Below, piece after piece: positions 6,832 to 11,126 of a stretch of DNA of 11,126 bases. How positions within the stretch are numbered: position 1 is the stretch's first letter; each line of letters begins with the position of its first letter. The stretch comes from Dehalococcoidia bacterium (GTDB lineage: Bacteria > Chloroflexota > Dehalococcoidia > UBA3495): positions 1 through 11,126 of the forward strand of contig PCAH01000040.1 of assembly GCA_002730485.1 (NCBI GenBank). Reading direction: 5' to 3'. A program made the translations under genes and the position numbers. Below the pieces are notes generated by a model. That model did no database searches. It saw nothing but the letters and a program-made list of their open reading frames with translations, and was not told the DNA's origin.

Positions 6832-7983
6832 TCAGGCTTTGGCCTGGGAGTAGGGAATGATCGTTACACCGAGTCCTGCTTCCACACCAAAGCTGACCTC
6901 GTTGTCTCTGGTCAGGTCGACATCGTCCAGCTTGACCACCGTGATCATGCGGATCACCTTGTCCAAAATCTTGCCGGTGCGGAAGTTTAGGTGTGTCTCG
7001 CATAGGGAGCAGGTGCGGGCGAGAAGGTCCGTGTTGAGCGCAACAGAGTGGGTGACCAAAACTATGGTCAGTCCCATGTTGGTTAGTCTCTTACACGTGG
7101 AGAAGAAGCTGATGATCGCCTGTTCTTGGCTGGTGCTGGCCAGGTTCGTGATCGCATCCACGATGAGGACGTTATGCTTCCGTTGGACTCCCTCCAATTC
7201 CAGCGCCAACTCTTCCAGAAGTGGCCCTGAATCGCGGCCCGTCACCGGTGGTTGCAGCGGATAGACAACGAGATTCTCCGACTTGATGGCTTCCGACCAG
7301 TCCATGGCAATGGAACTCACCTGAGCCTCAAGGCTTCTGGGGGTATGCTGGGAAGTGAAGTAGGCCACCTTGTGCCCCTCGGCAATCGCCCCATTGGCGA
7401 TGTATTGACAGATGACACTCTTGCCAGTGGCCGATGGTCCTTCGATCAGACACAGAGACCCAAGCCTTAGGCCTCCAGACATCTTCTTTTCCAGAGGAGC
7501 CAATTGGGTTCCCAGGGGTATCAACTTGGAACTATTGCTTCCGTCTTTGGCGTTTCTATAGAGAGTGGAACCTCCCCAGACCATCTTAGAGTCGTGGCCT
7601 TCCTTTGAGTTTGCCCCCGACTCTCGAAGTGCCACTCTGATGGTCGCCATCAGGTGTTCGGGCTCAAAGGGTTTTGACACGTAGTGGCGAACGCCCGGTT
7701 TCAAGGCATTTTGTTCGCCTTCCAACGCTCCCACTGCGGTCAACATAACAACGGGTATGGAGCTGGTCAGAGGATTCTGCTGGAGCTTCTCCATGACCTG
7801 AAAGCCGTTCAACTCCGGCATCATCACCTCAAGAAGGATGAGATCAGGAAGCTCCTTGCAAGCTAGATTGTAGGTTTCGGAGCCGTTTTTGGTTTCTAGA
7901 ACGTCGTACCCACGGTCGAAGAGGGTGTCGACCACCAACTCCCGTATATCTCGCTCGTCCTCGGCGACCAATATTCTTGTCAT
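6832..7983 (-). CDS. Response-regulator receiver domain fused to ArlH/KaiC-like ATPase
   Basis: The 383-residue product joins two domains. REC (about 1-122) starts MTRILVAEDERD with the acidic pair E8/D9, has Thr82 (VVMLTA) and Lys104 (SKPFEP). The phospho-acceptor position reads LILLEVMMP, so residue 52 is Glu rather than Asp. A short linker leads to a RecA-fold ATPase (about 150-383): the entry IPLGTQLAPLEKKMSGGLRLGSL, Walker A GPSATGKS (182-189), Walker B NVLIVD (271-276), THS (311-313), and an end LGVTIIPYSQAKA very like that of archaellum ATPase ArlH/FlaH. ArlH is a cytoplasmic KaiC-like ATP-binding partner of the archaellum motor, but no other archaellum gene is in the window. Function here is unknown; phospho-independent signalling is inferred. 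The frame extends to GTG at 8058, but ATG 7983 gives the normal REC N-terminus. It is one of few genes here that stop at TGA. Confidence 0.88.
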   Translation of the reverse strand: MTRILVAEDERDIRELVVDTLFDRGYDVLETKNGSETYNLACKELPDLILLEVMMPELNGFQVMEKLQQNPLTSSIPVVMLTAVGALEGEQNALKPGVRHYVSKPFEPEHLMATIRVALRESGANSKEGHDSKMVWGGSTLYRNAKDGSNSSKLIPLGTQLAPLEKKMSGGLRLGSLCLIEGPSATGKSVICQYIANGAIAEGHKVAYFTSQHTPRSLEAQVSSIAMDWSEAIKSENLVVYPLQPPVTGRDSGPLLEELALELEGVQRKHNVLIVDAITNLASTSQEQAIISFFSTCKRLTNMGLTIVLVTHSVALNTDLLARTCSLCETHLNFRTGKILDKVIRMITVVKLDDVDLTRDNEVSFGVEAGLGVTIIPYSQAKA

Positions 7984-8225
7984 ACCAGTTGTATCCGTCC
8001 CACGTAGCTTTTGGCGTGACCAACGCTGCTGGTCAAACGCTAAAGATGTTGGGATCACGCATGAATCCTTTGAAGGGTCATGCAGTTCACCCCATCATGA
8101 ACAATTGTTTCATTTGGCATGACTAAGACCAAGCACCCTGCGGGCCATACAACTGGCTCAAAATGGTCTCGACGCAGTGGGCCGGAAGGGTCACCGGTTC
8201 TGTGATTCCCAGGGGCAGGGACCGT
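7984..8225. other. Intergenic region between VOC and REC-ATPase genes
   Basis: These 242 bases hold no convincing gene on either strand. The frame of the downstream ATPase stays open to 8058, but the added 25 residues do not resemble a REC start. A perfect 10-bp palindrome AACAATTGTT lies at 8100-8109, about 117 bases upstream of the REC-ATPase ATG, and could be a protein-binding site. No clear consensus promoter was found. Confidence 0.4.
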
Positions 8226-8681
8226 CTAACCGCCGCTGCCGTTATCGAATTGGACCAGGATTCCGTCCGGATCCAGGCAATAGAAAGAGCTCATCTCTCC
8301 TTGGGCGTTGGTGAATGTCTCGATTCCCCCGGGTATCTCCACGCCTTTGGCCACCAGCTCCTCAGCCAGTCCGGGCAGGTCATCCACGGTGAAGGCGTAG
8401 TGGCTGACTCCGATCTGGTCCAGTTTGATGGGTTCGCCGTCGGGCTGGTCATCCGGGTGGCAGGTCATGACCAGGTACGGCTCTTGGCCTTCAGCCCAGT
8501 CAAGATGCACCACCCGCCTGGTGTCTCTTACATGCTTGTAGGTCTGGGTACGGGAGCCACCACGGGTGTCCTGGATGGCGTCCATGGTCACCGTCATCCC
8601 CAGGATGTCGCGGTAGAACGCCAAGGATTTGTCCAAATCACGGACACAGACTGCAATGTGGGAAACAGCTCTAGCTTTCAT
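8226..8681 (-). CDS. VOC-superfamily (glyoxalase/dioxygenase-fold) protein
   Basis: This 151-residue protein has two beta-alpha-beta-beta-beta units of the vicinal oxygen chelate fold. Unit one begins ARAVSHIAVCVRDLDKSLAFYRDILGM, with metal-site His8. Unit two begins GVSHYAFTVDDLPGLAEELVAKGVEI, with His94, and ends YCLDPDGILVQFDNGSGG. The last strand usually supplies a metal-binding Glu (DPDG-x-x-x-E). Here that place is Gln144, so the metal site is incomplete or altered. Members include glyoxalase I, extradiol dioxygenases, epimerases and resistance proteins; the exact reaction cannot be named. ATG at 8681 starts a normal VOC N-terminus. The ribosome site is weak (GAGG about 12 bases upstream). 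TAGAAT (8741-8736, minus strand) is a possible -10. It is divergent from the rhodanese operon and ends in TAG. Confidence 0.88.
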   Translation of the reverse strand: MKARAVSHIAVCVRDLDKSLAFYRDILGMTVTMDAIQDTRGGSRTQTYKHVRDTRRVVHLDWAEGQEPYLVMTCHPDDQPDGEPIKLDQIGVSHYAFTVDDLPGLAEELVAKGVEIPGGIETFTNAQGEMSSFYCLDPDGILVQFDNGSGG

Positions 8682-8914
8682 AAGTTATGGCGCCTCATAT
8701 CAGGTAGATTCAGCTCGCACGCGTTGCTGGTTCAGATTCTAAGCGAAACTCTCGAAAAATACAGGTGGGTTGCGGTCTATCAAAGTAGATTGACGAACCA
8801 GATTTAAATCGAGAAAAAAAGCTTGCTCGGGAATTTGATGCATTTGCATCCAACAACCGCCTATACTCCCATTGCCCACCACGCCAGATATAAAGTTGAA
8901 TCCGGAGATGAACC
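8682..8914. other. Divergent control region between VOC gene and selenoprotein operon
   Basis: These 233 bases contain no supported gene. Their middle (about 8740-8850) is AT-rich. Contents: TAGAAT on the minus strand (8741-8736) as a possible VOC -10; the perfect palindrome GATTTAAATC (8801-8810); an inverted repeat at 8837-8850; and a plus-strand TATACT (8862-8867). The plus-strand leader would carry the rhodanese ribosome site. Confidence 0.45.
8837..8867 (+). promoter_or_regulatory. Putative operator and -10 of the rhodanese/PLP-enzyme/UGSC operon
   Basis: GATGCA-TT-TGCATC (8837-8850) is a perfect 6-bp inverted repeat lying 11 bases upstream of TATACT (8862-8867), a five-of-six match to the -10 consensus. 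TTGATG (8835-8840) looks like a -35 but is 21 bases away, too far for a normal promoter. The repeat may therefore be an operator or activator site. The transcript would start near 8874. Confidence 0.35.
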
Positions 8915-9307
8915 ATGGCCAAGAGCTGGACAGACATGGTGAACGAAGCAAAGGCCGAGGTGACCGGCGTTAGCCCGGTAGAAGCCCACCAGAGATTGCA
9001 AGACGACCCAGAAGCTCTGCTTATAGAAGTTAGAGATGCGGAGTCGGTACCCATGGAAGACCGGTCTCCGGATGTTGTGATGATCTCTCTGGGCTCCCTT
9101 CCCATGCGGGCCGATCTGGAGATAGCTGAGAGACTGAGAGACCCGCGATTGGAAGACCGTTCCAGACAGGTGATAGTCACTTGAGGCGGCGGCCAGATGG
9201 CAGTGCTTGGGGCCCAGGTGCTACAGGACATGGGATTTACCAACGTGACCTATATGGACGGCGGTATGCGGGGCTGGAAGGCGGAAGGACTGCCAACAAC
9301 CGAATAG
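8915..9307 (+). CDS. Rhodanese-like sulfurtransferase, predicted selenoprotein (TGA at catalytic Cys)
   Basis: Read through one in-frame TGA, this is a 130-residue single-domain rhodanese. Visible parts are VSPVEAHQRLQDDPEALLIEVRDAESV (early strand and the Asp-Val/Arg-Asp turn), then RQVIVT, the TGA at codon 90, GGGQMAVLGAQVLQDMGF, and the diagnostic end NVTYMDGGMRGWKAEGLP. In rhodaneses the position after VIVT is the catalytic Cys, which carries persulfide during sulfur transfer. Here TGA replaces it, and intact conserved sequence continues for 40 residues to TAG at 9305. Selenocysteine is the best explanation; a nonsense mutation or sequencing error (one base from TGC or TGT) is the alternative. 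Rhodanese-related selenoproteins are, as I recall, among families reported from bacterial and marine metagenome surveys. ATG at 8915 has GGAGA with a short spacer. It is the first of three co-directed genes, 42 bases before the PLP enzyme. Confidence 0.85.
9182..9184 (+). other. Predicted selenocysteine codon (TGA, Sec90) in rhodanese
   Basis: The TGA is codon 90 and occupies the rhodanese active-site cysteine (VIVT-U-GGGQ). The frame before and after it is uninterrupted and both sides match the rhodanese fold. Confidence 0.75.
9202..9222 (+). promoter_or_regulatory. Candidate bacterial SECIS hairpin in rhodanese gene
   Basis: AGTGCTTGG (9202-9210) pairs along all nine positions with CCAGGTGCT (9214-9222), using six Watson-Crick and three G-U pairs. 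It closes a GGC triloop (9211-9213). The loop starts after 26 bases downstream of the TGA and begins with G, both fitting the usual bacterial SECIS layout (loop roughly 16-37 nt from UGA, G among the first two loop bases). Confidence 0.55.
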
Positions 9308-9349
9308 CCATTAATAGACCAACCTGAACCCGGACTTGGACGCAGGTGA

Positions 9350-10456
9350 ATGTCACATTTCGAATTACGCTGCCCGCAGTACAGCAGATCCAGATCAGCG
9401 GATATGTCAGTGGAGGTTTGCCTCGATTGCGGCTCGCCTCTGGATGTCGCCTATCTCGGTGCGAGTCATACAAACGGCAACGCAATGCCGACGCCAGTCC
9501 ACAACCCAGGCTTGTCCGTGACCTTGGGAGAAGGCGATACACCAAGTGTGCTACTGACAAATCTGAGCGCCAAACTGCCTCCGATGCAACTATTTGCAAA
9601 GTTGGAGTTCCTGAACCCCACCGGGTCTTTCAAGGACCGTGGCACCGCCACCATGCTCTCGGTGGCCAAGGAATTTGGGGTCAAAGAGTTGGTTGAGGAC
9701 TCGTCCGGCAACGCCGGAGCTTCGGTCTCGGCCTATGCAGCCCGCGCCGGAATCAAGTCCCACATCTTTGTGCCGGCCGATGCCCCGGAGGCTAAACTCC
9801 GGCAGATCAAGGCCTACGGCACCACCGTGCACCCAATCGGCGGTGTGAGAGGGGATGTCACCGCAGCGGCCATCGCCTACAGTAAGCAGCATGACTTGGT
9901 TTACGCATCCCATATGTTGAGCCCCTACTTCGCTGAAGGGACCAAGGCCTTCGCCTACGAGGTTGCTCAGCAGTTTGACCAGCGAATGCCCGATCATGTC
10001 GTGTTTCCGGTGGGTAACGGCTCCCTGTTCATCGGCGCTTACAATGGGTTCAAAGAACTGCTCGCTTCGGGACGCATCAAGAAGGTTCCCGAGCTGCATT
10101 GTGTACAATCTCGGAATGTCATGCCCTTAGTCGCCGCTTTTACCGGCGAGGAATGGAGCCCAAAGGCAGCCACCAAGACCGTTGCCGGCGGAATATCTAT
10201 TTCCGCGCCGTCCCGTCAGTGGCAGATTCTCAACATCCTAAATCTCTCCGGCGGAACCGCAGTGGCGGTGGAAGAAGCCAGCATCATCCAGATGCAAAAA
10301 GATTTGGCCGAGCAAGAAGGTATATTCGCAGAGCCAACATCAGCCGCAGCATTTGCTGGGTTGGAAGTTTTGGCTAACCAAGGAGCGATCAAAGAGGGAG
10401 ATTCGGTGCTGGTTCCGGTGACCGGGTTTGGCCTGAAAGACGAGTCTCCACTGTAA
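9350..10456 (+). CDS. Threonine-synthase-like PLP-dependent lyase
   Basis: This 368-residue fold-type II PLP enzyme matches the threonine synthase branch. It has LGEGDTPSVLL near 59-69, the Schiff-base Lys95 in FLNPTGSFKDRG, SSGNAG at 118-123 for cofactor binding, a Gly-rich phosphate loop PVGNGSLFIGAY, and EPTSAAAFAG near the C-terminus. Threonine synthase converts O-phosphohomoserine to threonine, and relatives act on other amino acids. The N-terminus resembles the zinc-ribbon that many such proteins carry (two Cys pairs), but only Cys8, Cys24 and Cys27 are present. Tyr11 stands where the second Cys of the first pair is expected, so the ribbon may be lost. ATG at 9350 has AGGTGA directly against it, a poor ribosome site, so translation may be coupled to the rhodanese gene 42 bases upstream. 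It is flanked by two predicted selenoprotein genes, which hints at a shared pathway and leaves its substrate open. It ends in TAA. Confidence 0.87.
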   Translation: MSHFELRCPQYSRSRSADMSVEVCLDCGSPLDVAYLGASHTNGNAMPTPVHNPGLSVTLGEGDTPSVLLTNLSAKLPPMQLFAKLEFLNPTGSFKDRGTATMLSVAKEFGVKELVEDSSGNAGASVSAYAARAGIKSHIFVPADAPEAKLRQIKAYGTTVHPIGGVRGDVTAAAIAYSKQHDLVYASHMLSPYFAEGTKAFAYEVAQQFDQRMPDHVVFPVGNGSLFIGAYNGFKELLASGRIKKVPELHCVQSRNVMPLVAAFTGEEWSPKAATKTVAGGISISAPSRQWQILNILNLSGGTAVAVEEASIIQMQKDLAEQEGIFAEPTSAAAFAGLEVLANQGAIKEGDSVLVPVTGFGLKDESPL

Positions 10457-10498
10457 GGCTACCCGCACTTCAGAGTGACCGATCATGGAGGAAATAAG

Positions 10499-11126
10499 AT
10501 GAAATTGCAGATAATGTCTCCGGCCGCAGACCGGGTGGATTTCAAGGTGCCGCCTGCGCCGCGCCTGACTGGTCTAGAGGGCAAGACCATTGGCTTGTAC
10601 AACAACATGACCGGCGGGGCCGATGTTGCCGTTGACCGGGTGGCCCACCACCTCAGTCAGCGGTTTTCCGGTGTGAAGTTTGAACGGTACGGCGGCGACC
10701 TGCGGCCCGGGCGACCTTCCCTAAGTCGGGGAGTCCATATAGATGAGGATGAGGCCTCGGTGATTGCCACCGAGGTTGACGCTATGATCGGGGCCACTGC
10801 CCATTGAGGTGGATGCACGTCGTGGCTTGCCCATGACATGGTCGCGGTTGAGAAGGCCGGTGTTCCTGCGGTGGCCATCGCCGCCAGGAGCTTTGCCCGG
10901 GCGTGGCAGTCCTGCGTCGATGGCTGGGGACAACCCAATGCGCCGTTCGTAACCATTCCCCACGCCACCACCGGCCAGCAGGAAGACTTCATCCACAAGA
11001 TGGTGGATGAGCAGATCGACGAGATCATCGAGCGTCTCACTTCCATCCCGGCTTCTGCCGGAGCGCCGAGGGGGGCCAGGAACGGTAATCAGGCGGCCAA
11101 GGTGTTCACCGTTGAATTGGACGAGA
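10499..11126 (+). CDS. UGSC-family predicted selenoprotein, partial at window edge
   Basis: Read through TGA at codon 103, the frame is open from ATG 10499 to the window end (209 codons so far). The first part includes PRLTGLEGKTIGLYNNMTGGADVAVDRVAHHL and ends VDAMIGATAH. The TGA follows, then GGCTSWLAHDMVAVEKAGVPAVAIAARSF. This matches the UGSC family of seleno- and cysteine-proteins, whose motif normally reads U/C-G-S-C-T in a VIGA...[UC]GSCTSW...HD setting. Here the motif is U-G-G-C. The U-x-x-C arrangement resembles a redox pair, but the family's biochemical role is not established to my knowledge. The later sequence, VTIPHATTGQQEDFIHKMVDEQIDEIIERLT, is well formed, so this is not decay. 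ATG 10499 is set by GGAGG (10487-10491) with a 7-base spacer; an upstream GTG at 10475 is less likely. It is third in the operon, 42 bases after the PLP enzyme. The C-terminus is missing. Confidence 0.86.
10805..10807 (+). other. Predicted selenocysteine codon (TGA, Sec103) in UGSC-family gene
   Basis: The TGA is codon 103 and fills the first position of the UGSC-type motif (H-U-G-G-C-T-S-W). More than 100 further sense codons follow in frame with family-like sequence and no second stop. Confidence 0.8.
10831..10841 (+). promoter_or_regulatory. Candidate bacterial SECIS hairpin in UGSC-family gene
   Basis: CCAT (10831-10834) pairs with ATGG (10838-10841) around a GAC triloop. Beyond a C-U mismatch, two more pairs extend it. 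The loop starts after 27 bases downstream of the TGA and begins with G, nearly the same geometry as in the rhodanese gene. A competing stem nearer the TGA is GTGG-(AT)-GCA (10809-10817) with TGCCCAT (10828-10834) and a 10-base loop. Which one forms is not decided. Confidence 0.4.

Noticed and set aside
6700..6834. TGA of the REC-ATPase gene as another Sec codon
   Set aside because: The frame stays open for a while past the TGA, but the protein already ends at the normal ArlH-like C-terminus (IIPYSQAKA) and the later residues resemble nothing, so it is a true stop.
8163..8807. Plus-strand 214-residue open frame opposite the VOC gene
   Set aside because: The VOC reading on the minus strand has clear family motifs; this frame is its complement.
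8710..9243. Minus-strand 177-residue open frame
   Set aside because: It is the shadow of the rhodanese gene. Its composition (Ser/Arg/Trp-rich, no fold pattern) is not protein-like, and it spans the control region.
9182..9307. Rhodanese as a pseudogene broken by a nonsense mutation
   Set aside because: The stop is the only defect, falls precisely on the catalytic Cys codon, the remainder is intact, and a second gene in the same operon shows the same TGA-for-Cys pattern. It remains the fallback if no Sec machinery exists.
9590..10108. Minus-strand 172-residue open frame inside the PLP enzyme
   Set aside because: Antisense shadow of a strongly recognised threonine-synthase-like gene.
10475..10807. 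A complete 110-residue protein ending at TGA 10807
   Set aside because: Conserved UGSC-family sequence continues in frame through the TGA for over 100 codons, and the better start is ATG 10499 with its own GGAGG.
1..11126. CRISPR array, tRNA/rRNA genes, insertion sequence or prophage
   Set aside because: No regular repeat-spacer pattern, cloverleaf, transposase, integrase or phage structural gene was seen by eye.

Overview
The window carries a moderately GC-rich, gene-dense bacterial chromosome segment. Gene content (MFS carrier, ABM, DUF3291 and VOC enzymes, Thr-rich lipoprotein, lactonase propeller, a REC domain fused to an ArlH/KaiC-like ATPase, selenoprotein genes) suggests an uncultivated Chloroflexota lineage, for example a SAR202/Dehalococcoidia-type bacterium. 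This placement is inference: there is no rRNA or other marker gene here.

Layout. 1-1873 (minus): a 12-TM MFS transporter followed by a YihX-like HAD phosphatase that runs off the left edge. 1957-4986 (plus): a small ABM-domain protein, a two-domain lipoprotein and a lactonase-type beta-propeller. 5016-6688: a nitroreductase (minus), an unrecognised 120-residue protein (plus, visibly more AT-rich, in an AT-rich palindromic setting) and a DUF3291 protein (minus). 6832-8681 (minus): a fusion of a response-regulator receiver domain to an ArlH-like RecA-fold ATPase, and a VOC/glyoxalase-fold enzyme. 8915-11126 (plus): a tight three-gene set of rhodanese, threonine-synthase-like PLP enzyme and UGSC-family protein, the last cut by the right edge.

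The main discovery is in that last set. Both the rhodanese and the UGSC-family gene are interrupted by one in-frame TGA, and each TGA stands exactly where the catalytic or motif cysteine (or selenocysteine) belongs. In both cases the conserved protein sequence continues in frame past the TGA: to a TAG at 9305 in the rhodanese, and to the window end in the UGSC gene. Each TGA is followed 26-27 nt later by a hairpin with a G-first triloop, which resembles a bacterial SECIS. The best reading is two selenoproteins flanking a PLP enzyme in one operon; automated gene calling would truncate both (89 and 102 residues). Only one of the other genes in the window stops at TGA. The rest use TAG or TAA.

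The second notable object is the REC-ATPase fusion. Its phospho-acceptor aspartate is glutamate, while the rest of the receiver active site and the ATPase Walker motifs are kept. This suggests a receiver locked in, or freed from, the phosphorylated state. No intergenic stretch exceeds 300 bases. No tRNA, rRNA, CRISPR, insertion sequence or prophage was seen.
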